This document shows positions 35,903 through 45,304 of a DNA stretch of 64,000 bases, in pieces; within the stretch, counting starts at the first letter, position 1, and each line of letters begins with the position of its first letter. Below the pieces are notes generated by a model. It saw only the letters and a program-made list of their open reading frames with translations, was not told where the DNA came from and did not search any database. The stretch comes from Aeriscardovia sp. (GTDB taxonomy: Bacteria; Actinomycetota; Actinomycetes; Actinomycetales; Bifidobacteriaceae): the NCBI GenBank assembly GCA_017413255.1, contig JAFPUC010000014.1, positions 1 to 64,000 of the forward strand, written 5' to 3'. Made by a program: the position numbers and the translations under genes.

Positions 35903-38900
35903 AAAGCTGCCATGGAAGCCTGAAGCTCTGGAGAAGTTGAAAGAGTGGGGCAGCTCAAATTTTGAAAAGAAAACTCCAGATCCCCTCAGCAATATAGCGA
36001 GTTTGAAAGCCGGTTTGGATCTGTCCAACGCCAGTCCCAGCGGAAAGTCGAGGCTGCTTTCAAATGTCAAAGTCACTCTCCCCATGCTTTTTCCCAACCC
36101 CACCCTCTTTACAATAGCCAAAAGGGAGTTTTCCCAGATTCTTAACCAATGCAGATCTGAAGTAAAGCAATGCGGATTTGGGAAAATCGACCTTGCGGCA
36201 GGCATAGCCAGATGGAATGGATCTAGCAGGCAAATGCCAATCCTGATTTATCCTCTTGAAATTGAAGAGGGAGAAGAAGACCTTTCAAAAGTCGCCATAA
36301 GGTTGGGAAAAAGACCCATGGTAAATCCCGCTTTCATCAGGGCTATGCGAGATGACTTTGGAATAGAATTCGATTTTTCTTCCCTCTCTTTAAATTTGGA
36401 TTCCGGGCGCGAGCAATTTATAAATCAGGTGGCAAAAGAAGTCGGAGAGATGGTATACGGCTTCAGCGCCGAACTTAGATTCATAATGGGCTGCTTCATA
36501 AATCCGGAAGTATTGATTCAGGATAGAACTTCGCGCCTCATAGAAGAAGTGAAACAGGGCAAATGCGAAATAAAGCTCCTTAAAGACTTCCTCGAGGGAA
36601 AGCAGGCCCTCCAAAGGCCCATAGAAAACGAAGATTTGGACCCGCATGACGAAAAGGAGGTAGGAGACGTGCCCAACAGCGCCAGAAGGGCCGCCAAATT
36701 GGCCTCCATGGGGCAGTGCGTCTTTTTGGACAGCCCCGCCTCTTCCGCTTCGGTTTCTCTGGCTCTAGCCATCGCTTCAAGATGCGCCTGCGAGGGAAAA
36801 AGCGTTATCTACTCATCTCCTTTGGGAGAGCAAAAAGAAGCTTTTCTAAAGTGCGCTAAGGATGAAGGGGTTTCAAACCTCGTCTTGGATGTAGACGATC
36901 GCAATTTTGCAAAAGAAATAGACGCCCAGCTTTCAAATTCTTTAAGTTTTCAAAGCGAAGAAGCCGTTACGAATTTCAATCGCATTGCAGACGAGTTGGT
37001 GGGCGTAAGGTCGCACCTTTCCAAGTATTTTGGAGATCTGCATAAAAAAGTTGAGCCGTGGGACTTGTCTGCCTACCAGGTTCTTGAAAAACTTCTTCTC
37101 CTCAGCTCGAAAAAAAGCAGGCCCAGCAACAGAGTGAGGCTGGATGAAGATGTGGCGAAGAATTTAAAAGATAGATTGAACGAAGCCTCGCAAAAGATTG
37201 AACGCTTTGGAGAGCTTGGAGGATTTTCCCTCACGCCTCAAGACACCCCTTGGTATAATGCCCTCATCTTTACGCCCCAAGAGGCTAAGGCGGCCAAGGA
37301 TAGGGTGGAAAGGATTTCTTCTACCCTTTTGCCCGAAATAAGAAAACAGGCGACCTTGGCGGTAAAGGAATGCGGATTTTCCGACGCTTCCACGGTAGAA
37401 GAGTGGGGAAAGCACGTCACCATGCTAAACAACCTTCGCAAGGCCCTTGATCTCTTTTCCCCCGCAGTTTTTGATTTGGATTTTCCTTCCGTCCTTGAGG
37501 CCACGAAAAGCAAAGAGGAAAGAAAAGATTCTCAGATGGGCTTTTGGGAGAGGAAAAAACTTGTAAAAGAGGTTAAAAGCTGCCTGAAACCGGGGGCAAA
37601 AGTCGACGATCTTCATGGAACGCTGCAGGCCGTTTCCTTCCAATATCAAAGATGGCGTTCTTACAGCTCCATTCCGAAAGTAACCGTGCCCGAAGATCTG
37701 CCGTCTATGGTATCTAACCTGGAAGCCTTAAATTCCGATTTGACTGCCCTAGACACCATCCTTACGGCCTCATCTCCCGACGGCGTCCTTTCAAGCGGAA
37801 ATTTTGATGCGATAGAGTCAAAAATTTCCAATTTAAAGAAGTCCGAAAAATCTTTGGAAACTCTTCCTGAAAGGGAAAGCCTTGAAAAAGAGCTCAAGAA
37901 TATGGGGCTCGAAGATCTTCTGAAAGATCTTAAGTCCAGAAAGCTCGATCCCGCCTTTGCGGGAGATGAGCTGGAATTGGCATGGTATGCGAGCGTATTC
38001 GATCTTATAGTGCAGTCTTCCCCCCTTATTGCCAGCCAGGATGGACATCTTTTGGGCGAAACCGCGCAAAGGTTTGTGGAATTAGACAGATCGCACGTCA
38101 AGTCCGCTTCTTCTCTGGTAGAAAGCTCATGCATGTCGAGGCTTTCTGAGTTTCTATATTCAAACACCGGCGAGGCTAATGACTGGCACTCCCGCCTCTC
38201 TTGCCCCTCTTTTGATTTTTCCCTTGCCCAATTTGAAGCGAGTGGCTCCAATCTTTTAAAGCTTGCAAAACCCATAATGGTTTCTACCCCGGCCTCCATA
38301 GCCACCACCCTTCCCAACAAACCTCTGGCCGATGTTTTGATAATAGACGCATGCCAAAATGCCAAAAGCGCCGATATACTCTCCCTTCTTCCTTTGGCAA
38401 AAAGCTGCGTTGTAGTTTCCGACCTCTCTCTTTCTTCTTCCCCAATCCTTTGCTCTTTGGCGCCGTTCATGCAAAGGGTGGAAGTTAAAAGATGGGCTAG
38501 ATGCGACGAAAGGCTGCAGGACTTTCTCTCCAACTGCGGAGTTGAAAGGATGCTTCTTCCCCCTTCTTTCAGAGACAGGCCGGAAGTGGCAGGGCACGCG
38601 CTTTCCGGATGGGGGGTTCCGGCCCGCTCCCAAGATCTTGTGGAAAGCACGAGCCAGGAAGCAGAGTATGTGGCAAAACTTGCGGCATTCAGGCTAAGCC
38701 AGGCCACTCTCCTGCCTTCCTACCACCTCACCGTTATAGCTTTAAATCCGGTTCATGCGGAGAATGTGGCAGAAGCTATAAAAAAGATAGGCATTAGGGA
38801 AAAATGCCCCGAACTTATAAGTTCATACATATCCGTTGAAGAAATCTCAAATGTGGCCGCCGCCAGGGAGGGGGATGTAATAGTTACGACGGGCTACGCA

Positions 38901-39497
38901 AAGATGGGAGACGGGAGGCTTGTGCAGCAATTTGGAAAAGTGCAGGAAGATGGGGGTGAGAAGCTCCTTCTTTCGGCGCTGTGCCTGGCAGAAAGAAGGT
39001 TGGATATCGTCTCTTCCTTTAAGGCTGAAGATCTAGATGAGTCCAGGCTAACCGAGGGCACCAGGCTTTTAAAGGATTTGGTTTCATGGTCACAAAATTC
39101 TCCTGATTTCGTTCCTCCCTCCAGCTGCGCCCCTTCAAATACCCTGATAAAAGATCTGAAAGAGAGGGTAAAACGCGAAGGATACGGGGCAAAAGACTAT
39201 TTAGGATACAGAGACGGGATAAAAATCCCCTTGGCCGTAGGCAAAAAGGAAGATCAGCCCGATCTGGCAGTTTTTACCGATGACGCTAGATTTATGTCTA
39301 TACCATCCATGCGCCTGCGCTATAGGGGCCTTGCCGATCTTATTAAACCAATGGGCTGGAGCTCTATATTCTCCTGGTCGGTGGGGATGTTTATAGATCC
39401 GGATAGGGAGGTAGAAAAAGTGACGAAGGCCCTCAATGCCGCAAATCCTGAAAATCGCTCGATGGGAATTGGAGACTTGGAAGATGATAAAGGGTAG
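35889..39497 (+). CDS. SF1 helicase-like protein with degenerate ATPase motifs
   Basis: 1202 residues. The layout is that of actinobacterial DNA2/UPF1-like helicases: N-terminal domain, ATPase core split by a helical insertion (about 360-720), and C-terminal core part (AEYVAKLAAFRLSQ; LLLSALCLAERRLDIVSS, like motif VI ALTRARRRLDVVSS). The end (DLAVFTDDARFM...MGWSSIFSWSVGMFIDP, last 110 residues) resembles the nuclease-fold domain often fused there. Walker A is replaced by DSPASSASVSL (near 285), Walker B DEAQ by DACQ (near 818), and motif VI arginines are reduced. ATP hydrolysis seems unlikely, though the frame is intact. Coupled to the FHA gene. Family placement rests on layout and remnants. 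Confidence 0.65.
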   Translation: MEKSEKLPWKPEALEKLKEWGSSNFEKKTPDPLSNIASLKAGLDLSNASPSGKSRLLSNVKVTLPMLFPNPTLFTIAKREFSQILNQCRSEVKQCGFGKIDLAAGIARWNGSSRQMPILIYPLEIEEGEEDLSKVAIRLGKRPMVNPAFIRAMRDDFGIEFDFSSLSLNLDSGREQFINQVAKEVGEMVYGFSAELRFIMGCFINPEVLIQDRTSRLIEEVKQGKCEIKLLKDFLEGKQALQRPIENEDLDPHDEKEVGDVPNSARRAAKLASMGQCVFLDSPASSASVSLALAIASRCACEGKSVIYSSPLGEQKEAFLKCAKDEGVSNLVLDVDDRNFAKEIDAQLSNSLSFQSEEAVTNFNRIADELVGVRSHLSKYFGDLHKKVEPWDLSAYQVLEKLLLLSSKKSRPSNRVRLDEDVAKNLKDRLNEASQKIERFGELGGFSLTPQDTPWYNALIFTPQEAKAAKDRVERISSTLLPEIRKQATLAVKECGFSDASTVEEWGKHVTMLNNLRKALDLFSPAVFDLDFPSVLEATKSKEERKDSQMGFWERKKLVKEVKSCLKPGAKVDDLHGTLQAVSFQYQRWRSYSSIPKVTVPEDLPSMVSNLEALNSDLTALDTILTASSPDGVLSSGNFDAIESKISNLKKSEKSLETLPERESLEKELKNMGLEDLLKDLKSRKLDPAFAGDELELAWYASVFDLIVQSSPLIASQDGHLLGETAQRFVELDRSHVKSASSLVESSCMSRLSEFLYSNTGEANDWHSRLSCPSFDFSLAQFEASGSNLLKLAKPIMVSTPASIATTLPNKPLADVLIIDACQNAKSADILSLLPLAKSCVVVSDLSLSSSPILCSLAPFMQRVEVKRWARCDERLQDFLSNCGVERMLLPPSFRDRPEVAGHALSGWGVPARSQDLVESTSQEAEYVAKLAAFRLSQATLLPSYHLTVIALNPVHAENVAEAIKKIGIREKCPELISSYISVEEISNVAAAREGDVIVTTGYAKMGDGRLVQQFGKVQEDGGEKLLLSALCLAERRLDIVSSFKAEDLDESRLTEGTRLLKDLVSWSQNSPDFVPPSSCAPSNTLIKDLKERVKREGYGAKDYLGYRDGIKIPLAVGKKEDQPDLAVFTDDARFMSIPSMRLRYRGLADLIKPMGWSSIFSWSVGMFIDPDREVEKVTKALNAANPENRSMGIGDLEDDKG

Positions 39498-39642
39498 GAA
39501 ATATAAAAAGAGCTTTAGAGAAGGAGGGGAAACAAAAAGCGAATTTTGCGTAAATTGCGGCTTTGAACCGGAAAGGCTCAAATATCTCGAGCTTCCTCCC
39601 CACTTTGACTCATTTGCTTGCCGGAAGGGTTCTTTTTCGTAA
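39485..39642 (+). CDS. Possible small CxxC protein (doubtful)
   Basis: 52 codons from an ATG that overlaps the end of the helicase-like gene. The product is basic and holds FCVNCGFEPERLKY, a single CxxC like half a zinc ribbon. It overlaps the 3' end of convergent mscL by 65 bases. An RBS-like AAGATG is not convincing. It could be a real coupled small protein or a chance frame. Confidence 0.25.
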
Positions 39643-40153
39643 ATCCCTTCTCCGCTAAATCCGTGATTGTGACGGGCTTTGCCTGTTTTTCCAGTTCCTC
39701 TTTTATCTGTGAAAGCAGGGTGATGATTCTTTCGTCAGTGTCGGTCCCCTGCGACTGGGCGGCCTGTTCTATGACATTTAATTCCTGACTGCGGTATTTG
39801 GACTTTGCCAGCTTTTTCGACACGTCGTACATCTTGTTGATGGGGACTATAACAAGAAAATAGATAGCCAGAGAAATAGTAAGAAATTGAATTATGGCAT
39901 TTAAAACTGCCCCAAAAGACACAGTAGCCCCGTTGTAGGTAAAGGTCAGAAGATCTTGCATGTTCTTCTTTCCGAAGAGCATGGAGATTAAGGGGTTGAC
40001 GATGCTGGAGACAAACGTGCTCACCACCGAAGAGATGGCCGTGCCCATGACCACGCCGATGGCCATGTCAACTATGCTTCCCCTTGTAATGAACTTTTTA
40101 AATCCGGAAAAAACGCCCAGATCGTGGAAGGAAGAAATTTGGTAAGAAGTCAT
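39578..40153 (-). CDS. mscL: Large-conductance mechanosensitive channel MscL
   Basis: 191 residues. The first helix with its gate reads FKKFITRGSIVDMAIGVVMGTAISSVVSTFV (residues about 18-48), the second helix is near 80-105, and a long cytoplasmic tail of about 80 charged residues follows, longer than in Escherichia coli MscL (136 residues). It forms a pentameric pore that opens under membrane tension in osmotic downshock. It is followed upstream by the FmdB-type gene 30 bases away on the same strand. Confidence 0.93.
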   Translation of the reverse strand: MTSYQISSFHDLGVFSGFKKFITRGSIVDMAIGVVMGTAISSVVSTFVSSIVNPLISMLFGKKNMQDLLTFTYNGATVSFGAVLNAIIQFLTISLAIYFLVIVPINKMYDVSKKLAKSKYRSQELNVIEQAAQSQGTDTDERIITLLSQIKEELEKQAKPVTITDLAEKGFTKKNPSGKQMSQSGEEARDI

Positions 40154-40182
40154 ACTTCAATTAAAGTATGGCCCTCATAAAA

Positions 40183-40386
40183 TCAGTCCCCTTTTTTGGA
40201 GGATTTGCTCTTAGAGCTGTCTGTCCTATAAAAGCCGTTTCCTTTAAATTGAATGGAGGCCGGAGAGTAGACCTTGTGGACCTTTCCTCCGCATTTGGGA
40301 CATACCGTTATCGGCTTATCGTCGAAACTCTGATACTGGCTAAACTCATATCCGCAGTCGCTGCATTTATACCTGTAAACTGGCAA
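40183..40386 (-). CDS. FmdB-type putative regulatory zinc-ribbon protein
   Basis: 67 residues with CSDCG (8-12) and CPKCGG (29-34), the four-cysteine zinc ribbon of the FmdB/CxxC_CxxC_SSSS family, and a Ser/Lys-rich C-terminus typical of it. The function of the family is not established. It is widely found next to mscL in actinobacteria, as here. Confidence 0.88.
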   Translation of the reverse strand: MPVYRYKCSDCGYEFSQYQSFDDKPITVCPKCGGKVHKVYSPASIQFKGNGFYRTDSSKSKSSKKGD

Positions 40387-40443
40387 ATTCTTCTCCCTTC
40401 CGTATTTCGAGCTTTTGGAATTACAACAAGATAAATTACGAAT

Positions 40444-41559
40444 TTATTCTATCAACCGCGGTTTGTCAGGGCATGCGGAAAAATAGAAACCTATTACCGT
40501 GGCCAGGTATCGGGAAAGAGTGGGGGAAGCGGAACAAAAGATTTCGTGCCTTGCCCCCTTAACTTTTCGCATCCGTACCGGCCTGCCTTCTCTTTTCGCC
40601 TTTCTTACAAATTCATTTTGCGCCCCTGGGTCTACCAGGCAGTCTTTTTCGGCCTGAAAGATTAGGGTCGGGGTCATAATTTTCCTTATCTGCCCTTCTC
40701 TTGAAATGTCCCAATCCATTCTCAAAGCTTCCCTGCTCCACCTGCAGCAAGGATCTGAAAGGTGAAAAAGAGGAGATTGGAGGCGCTTTGAAAAATACCA
40801 CTCATCCCTTGCCTTGTAAGAAGAAGGCCTGTCGGAAGAGGGTGGGATAAATCCCGTGCTTCCCGGAATCCTCATATTTTCTTTTCCTATAAGGCACATA
40901 AATTCAGCAGCCGCCCGCATGATAAAGGTAGGGAACTGCATTTTGGGAAGAAGCATGGGGGAAGAAAGCACGGCCCTGTCGAAAAGGAGGGGAAACTCTT
41001 CTTCCACTGCCGCCCCGATAGCTCCCCCCATGGAGTGGGTAAATAGAAAGAGAGGCCGGGAAAGGAAGCCCTTTTTCCTTGCATCTTCCACTACGGCTGC
41101 AAAGTCTCTTTTGTAGTCTCTCCAGTGCGATACTTTTACAACTTCAGGATCGGAAATTTCTCTGGAAGAGAGGCCGTGCCCCCTGTGCTCCATAATCAGC
41201 ACGTTAAGGCCGTACTTTAAAAAGTACCAAGCCAGCTCTGAAAATCTCATTTCAGACTGCGTAAAGCCTACAAAAATTACTACGGTCCCCAGGGGCAAAT
41301 CAAAAGACACTTCCCGCATAGACCTATCAAAAGAGGCGGCGCTGTAAAAGACCCAGTGCGCAAAACCCGTGCCCGGATTTCCGTCTTGTATGCCCTTTAC
41401 CCTGCAAAACTTTCCCCTTATAGCCGTCCACTCGTCGCTTCTGCATTTTTTTAACGAGGGGAGCACTTGCATTTCCATTTTTTCTTTAAATTTCGACGGC
41501 TCTATAACCTTCAAGGGAGAAATAGGAAAAATAGGTAAGGGAGATCTATTTGACATCAT
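40444..41559 (-). CDS. Alpha/beta hydrolase, monoacylglycerol-lipase/lysophospholipase type
   Basis: 371 residues. EHRGHGLSSR (near 145) is the oxyanion-loop block of serine aminopeptidase/MAG lipase (Hydrolase_4) proteins. The nucleophile elbow is THSMGGA (near 198; S in HSMGG), an aspartate lies in EKDCLVDPG and the histidine in GARHEIFC, giving a full triad. Likely hydrolyses an acyl ester; natural substrate unknown. No signal peptide. A single gene on the minus strand. Confidence 0.83.
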   Translation of the reverse strand: MMSNRSPLPIFPISPLKVIEPSKFKEKMEMQVLPSLKKCRSDEWTAIRGKFCRVKGIQDGNPGTGFAHWVFYSAASFDRSMREVSFDLPLGTVVIFVGFTQSEMRFSELAWYFLKYGLNVLIMEHRGHGLSSREISDPEVVKVSHWRDYKRDFAAVVEDARKKGFLSRPLFLFTHSMGGAIGAAVEEEFPLLFDRAVLSSPMLLPKMQFPTFIMRAAAEFMCLIGKENMRIPGSTGFIPPSSDRPSSYKARDEWYFSKRLQSPLFHLSDPCCRWSREALRMDWDISREGQIRKIMTPTLIFQAEKDCLVDPGAQNEFVRKAKREGRPVRMRKVKGARHEIFCSASPTLSRYLATVIGFYFSACPDKPRLIE

Positions 41560-41627
41560 ATGATCCTGTTATTTCATAGACAGATTTTAACAAGAGACTT
41601 TATACGTCTATCTGTAAGCTTAAATCC

Positions 41628-42863
41628 ATGGATAATTTTACGCCTGAAAAGGCTAAAGATACCACATTGGAGCATCCATGGCCTGTAGCATGGGCCGTAT
41701 CTAAATTTTCAGAAGCCGTAAAAAAATGGCCTTTCCTTTGGGTAGAGGGCCAGATTGCCCAAATAGACGCAAAAAGAACTGCCGTTTACATAACACTAAA
41801 AGACTTGCAGCAAAATGTCTCGATGCAGGTCACTGCTTTTTCCGCTGCCGCTGCACAGTGCAGAAAAGCGGAGCTCTCCCAGGGGGACAAAATTGCAGTT
41901 TACGGCCAGCCCGATCTGTGGGTGGCCCAGTGCCGGTTCTCCCTGCAGGCCTACGAAGTGGAAAAATCAGGCCAAGGGCCGCTGGTAAAAATAATAGAAG
42001 CCCTGAAGCAAAAGTTTGCCGAAGAGGGCCTTTTTGATTCATCCAGAAAGCTGCCCATCCCTTCCTTCCCAAGAAAAATAGGCCTCGTATGCGGGGCGGG
42101 CGCAAGAGCTGAGGGAGACATAGTCACCAACTCCCTTCTTCGCTGGCCGGATCTCGACTTTTACATAGAACACGCAGCCGTGCAGGGAAAAAACTGCCCC
42201 TCTGAAGTGGCGGCCGCAATTAAAAAACTGGATGCGATGGACCTTGACGTCATAATAGTGGCGAGAGGGGGAGGGTCGTATGAGGATCTTGTAGGCTTTT
42301 CAAGCGAACAGGTGGTAAGAGCTGCAGCCGACTGCAAAACCCCCCTGGTTTCAGCCATAGGCCACGAGGGGGACTGGACGCTTTTAGACCTTGTAGCCGA
42401 CAGGCGATGCTCTACTCCGACGGATGTGGCAAAGACAATCATCCCCGATTTCATTCAGGAAAAAGAAAGGGTAAAAAACGCCCGCTCCATGCTTACAACC
42501 GTAATGGAGAGGGTGGTGGCCTTGGAGGAAGGAAGGCTGTTTCGCCTCACTTCTTCCCCCTTTATGCAAGACCCCTACAGGCTTATAGAGGATCCCAAAA
42601 GGGCCCTAAAAGACGCCAGAAAAGATATGTCCATAGCGCTTTCTATGAAGTTGGACGAAGAGATGTCTAAAGTATTTGCCCTCTCTGCTTCCTTAAAGTC
42701 CCTTTCCCCCTTTTCCACCCTATCGAGGGGCTACGCCCTGGTGGAAAAGGGAGGGGGCATCCTCTCAGGAATTAAAAACCTAAAACAGGGAGATGAAGTG
42801 GAGATTGTGATGCAGGATGGCAGATTAAAGCTGAAGGTAGAAGAAATAGAGGCAAAAAGATGA
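41628..42863 (+). CDS. xseA: Exodeoxyribonuclease VII large subunit
   Basis: 411 residues. OB-fold N-terminus (PFLWVEGQIAQI, about 35-46), catalytic domain with KIGLVCGAGARAEGDI, DVIIVARGGGSYEDL (about 206-220) and AIGHEGDWTLLDLVADRR, then a coiled coil and the C-terminal LSRGYALVE segment. Degrades single-stranded DNA to oligonucleotides together with XseB. The stop overlaps xseB by 4 bases, so both subunits are made in concert. Confidence 0.96.
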   Translation: MDNFTPEKAKDTTLEHPWPVAWAVSKFSEAVKKWPFLWVEGQIAQIDAKRTAVYITLKDLQQNVSMQVTAFSAAAAQCRKAELSQGDKIAVYGQPDLWVAQCRFSLQAYEVEKSGQGPLVKIIEALKQKFAEEGLFDSSRKLPIPSFPRKIGLVCGAGARAEGDIVTNSLLRWPDLDFYIEHAAVQGKNCPSEVAAAIKKLDAMDLDVIIVARGGGSYEDLVGFSSEQVVRAAADCKTPLVSAIGHEGDWTLLDLVADRRCSTPTDVAKTIIPDFIQEKERVKNARSMLTTVMERVVALEEGRLFRLTSSPFMQDPYRLIEDPKRALKDARKDMSIALSMKLDEEMSKVFALSASLKSLSPFSTLSRGYALVEKGGGILSGIKNLKQGDEVEIVMQDGRLKLKVEEIEAKR

Positions 42864-43141
42864 AAGAAGAGCTGACAGAAGAAGAAAAAGAAGCTATGGA
42901 CTCTTTAAACTACGAAGAAACCAGGGGCGAGCTGGAACGAGTGGTCTCGACTCTCCAGACCGGGGGGCTGACCCTGGAAGAGAGCGTTCACGCGTGGGAA
43001 AAAGGGGAGTACCTGGCCAAAAGAGCGGAAAAGATGCTGGAAGGAGTGAAAGAAAAGATAGAGAAGGTACAAAAGGAACAACAGGCGGCAGGTCAGGCGG
43101 CCGGAACGCAACTCAACCTCGGAGGTAACAGGCAGTCTTAA
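42860..43141 (+). CDS. xseB: Exodeoxyribonuclease VII small subunit
   Basis: 93 residues with the family core LNYEETRGELERVVSTLQTGGLTLEESVHAWEKGEYLAKRAEKML (about residues 14-58), split over two helices. A charged C-terminal extension of about 30 residues is somewhat longer than usual. Overlaps xseA by 4 bases and abuts the permease gene by one base, so all three form an operon. Confidence 0.95.
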   Translation: MKEELTEEEKEAMDSLNYEETRGELERVVSTLQTGGLTLEESVHAWEKGEYLAKRAEKMLEGVKEKIEKVQKEQQAAGQAAGTQLNLGGNRQS

Positions 43142-44550
43142 TGAGCCAGGAAAAATCTCAAAAAATTGGAAAGACGGGGCTTTCGGCCCTAATAATCAGT
43201 TCGGCTATCGGCACGGGAATCTTTGGCCTTATGAGCCAGCTGGCCTCCGAAGCCAGCCCGGGATCTGCAATAGTGGCCTGGGTAATAGTTGACGTAGGGT
43301 TTGCGGCCTTGGTTTATTGTTTAAACCACCTGGCCCAGGCCAGGCCCGATCTGGACTCCGGGATCTTTTCCTATGCAGGTGCGGCTTTCGGGCCCCTGGG
43401 CGAGTTCATATCCGGGTGGGGCTACTGGCTGGCCAGCTGGGTGAGCAATATCGCCTTTTGCACGATGATTATGAGCGCTCTGGGAAATTTCCTTCCCGCC
43501 TTTAAAGGGGGGCAAAATCTGCCTTCCGTGCTCTTGTCCTGCGCCGTGGTGTGGCTGATAACGCTTCTGGTGACGCTGGGCCTTAAAAGTGCATCTTTTG
43601 TAAACGCTTTGGTCACCGTATGCAAACTCATCCCCCTTTTGGTTTTCCTCATAGTTATGTTTGCAGCCTTTAAGGCCGGAATGTTTACTTCCCATTTTTG
43701 GGAGAATGTGGCTTCATCAGGATCGCCTTTCACCGCAAAATCGCTTTTTACCCAAATTCAGGGCAGCCTCATATATCTCGTCTTCGTATTTGTAGGCATT
43801 GAGGGAGCTAGCGTGATGGGATCTAAAGCAAAAAAGAAGAGCGACGCCACCTTTGCCACCGTTGCGAGCCTTATAGCCCTGATCCTCATCTACGGGTTTA
43901 TTTCCCTTTTGCCCTATGGAGTCATGACCAGGGCCCAGTTAGCCGCCCTTCCCCAGCCCGCCATGAGCGGGATCTTGGCAAATACAGTGGGCGTATGGGG
44001 AGAAGGGCTGGTAGATGTAGGGCTCATAATTTCCTGCTTGGGAGGCCTTCTTTCATGGACTCTTCTTCCTGTGGAAACTACCACCCTATTGTCTCAAGAC
44101 AGCCTTCTTCCCAAAGTCTGGTCCAAATCAAACAAGCATGGCGCCCCCCTGTTTTCGCTAATAATTACGGCGCTTTTGGAAACCCTGTTTCTTTTCAGCT
44201 TCCTTATAACCTCCAACGCCTATAACTTTGCCAGCGCCATATGCTCTACTACGGCTTTGGCCTGCTATGCATTCGTGAGCATATACGAAATCATGTACTC
44301 TGCAAAAAATAAAAAGCCTCTGGGATTGGTTATGGGGATAATTTCCGGCCTGTTTGAAATTTTGGGCCTGGTGATTTCCGGCTGGCAGGAAGTTTTGCTT
44401 CTTTCGATTTGCTATGTGCCGGGATTTGCCCTTTTCATTTACAGAAGGCGAAAAGAACTTAAAAAAGGTCAAATTATAGCCATGCTCTGCATTTTCGCCC
44501 TGGCTATATTGGCCGTGATTTTAATCTGCCTGGGCATTATCTCATTCTAA
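43141..44550 (+). CDS. Basic amino acid/polyamine-type APC antiporter
   Basis: 469 residues with twelve membrane helices. ISSAIGTGIFGLMSQLASEASPGSAIVAWVI at the start, FVFVGIEGASVMG (about 218-230) and SKSNKHGAPLFSLI point to the arginine/ornithine or lysine exchangers of the ArcD/LysI branch of APC. Its first base is the last base of the xseB stop, an unusual partner for a nuclease operon. No arc catabolic genes are nearby, so the substrate remains open. Confidence 0.8.
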   Translation: MSQEKSQKIGKTGLSALIISSAIGTGIFGLMSQLASEASPGSAIVAWVIVDVGFAALVYCLNHLAQARPDLDSGIFSYAGAAFGPLGEFISGWGYWLASWVSNIAFCTMIMSALGNFLPAFKGGQNLPSVLLSCAVVWLITLLVTLGLKSASFVNALVTVCKLIPLLVFLIVMFAAFKAGMFTSHFWENVASSGSPFTAKSLFTQIQGSLIYLVFVFVGIEGASVMGSKAKKKSDATFATVASLIALILIYGFISLLPYGVMTRAQLAALPQPAMSGILANTVGVWGEGLVDVGLIISCLGGLLSWTLLPVETTTLLSQDSLLPKVWSKSNKHGAPLFSLIITALLETLFLFSFLITSNAYNFASAICSTTALACYAFVSIYEIMYSAKNKKPLGLVMGIISGLFEILGLVISGWQEVLLLSICYVPGFALFIYRRRKELKKGQIIAMLCIFALAILAVILICLGIISF

Positions 44551-44556
44551 AAATGC

Positions 44557-44562
44557 TATAAT
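44557..44562 (+). promoter_or_regulatory. -10 box of tRNA-Arg
   Basis: Perfect TATAAT with extended TGC just before it, 8 bases from the tRNA 5' end. No clear -35. Confidence 0.65.
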
Positions 44563-44570
44563 TTAGGGGC

Positions 44571-44643
44571 GCCCTGGTAGCTCAGGGGATAGAGCAGATG
44601 ACTTCTAATCTTCGTGTCGCCGGTTCGAATCCGGCTCAGGGCA
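44571..44643 (+). tRNA. tRNA-Arg (anticodon TCT)
   Basis: 73 bases without CCA. Acceptor GCCCTGG pairs with TCAGGGC (one G-T), the anticodon loop is CTTCTAA with TCT, and the T arm is GCCGGTTCGAATCCGGC. A T run follows directly and would end transcription. Confidence 0.95.
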
Positions 44644-44648
44644 CTTTT

Positions 44649-45304
44649 TTATTTTGTATTTTGTGAAAGCTTAAGGCTCCCGTCAAGGGCTAGCATTGCA
44701 TCCTTAATTCCCGAAAGAGAGGGAGTTTGGGAGTTTAACTCGTTTTGAAGATCTGAAATTCTGGACTCGACTTCCGCTTTAGATGAAGAAGAAAGAGAAG
44801 GAAGGGAGCTGTTTGCGCTCTTAATAGCTTCCTGGGCTAAAGACTTCTCTTCCTGCAAATTTGAAACGTTTTCCTGGGAGAGGAGGGAAACAGAAAGGTA
44901 GGAGAGGTTTTCCTGCTTGGATCCCAGAGTTTTTATGAGGGCTTCATTTGCCTCTATCGCTTCATGCGTTCCCGCGCTGCAAAGCGCGGGAGAAGAGTCG
45001 GTTTTTGTCGCCAGAGCTTTTTGCAGATCTGAATAAGCCTGAGACGACTTGGCAGATGAAGTGTTTAAGATGTTTGCAGCCGAAGTCCTTTCGTTTTCAA
45101 AAGACAGAGAGGCGCTTTGGGCCTGTGAATAGGCCTGTGAGCACTTTTCCTCCATTGCCTTTTTCCCGTGGAAGAAGGCAATGGCCCATATCCCCCCAAA
45201 ATAATGCAAAATCCAAGGGCTATTCCTGCAAGAAGGGCGGTTTTGGACTTTCTTTTTTCTCTTTCCCCCTCCCCTTTTGGCTCTTCCTTTTCTTTCCCGC
45301 TCAT
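44649..45304 (-). pseudogene. Membrane-anchored coiled-coil protein, split by a frameshift at a G6 tract
   Basis: The natural start is ATG 45304, overlapping the dnaG stop by 4 bases. It gives MSGKEKEEPKGEGEREKRKS and a membrane helix TALLAGIALGFCIILGG, then loses frame at six G residues (45192-45197). The next frame continues IWAIAFFHGKKAMEEKCSQAY and about 150 residues of Ser/Ala/Glu coiled coil to 44649. Seven G would join them into one 218-residue protein with a short cytoplasmic head, one helix and an external coiled-coil tail. The ATG at 45314 in the second frame lacks a sensible N-terminus. A sequencing error, a true mutation or slow phase variation are all possible. I do not recognise the family. 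Confidence 0.7.

Noticed and set aside
37661-38707. 348-codon reverse frame opposite the helicase-like gene
   Set aside because: A shadow of the forward gene, whose own frame has helicase-family remnants and is coupled to the FHA gene.
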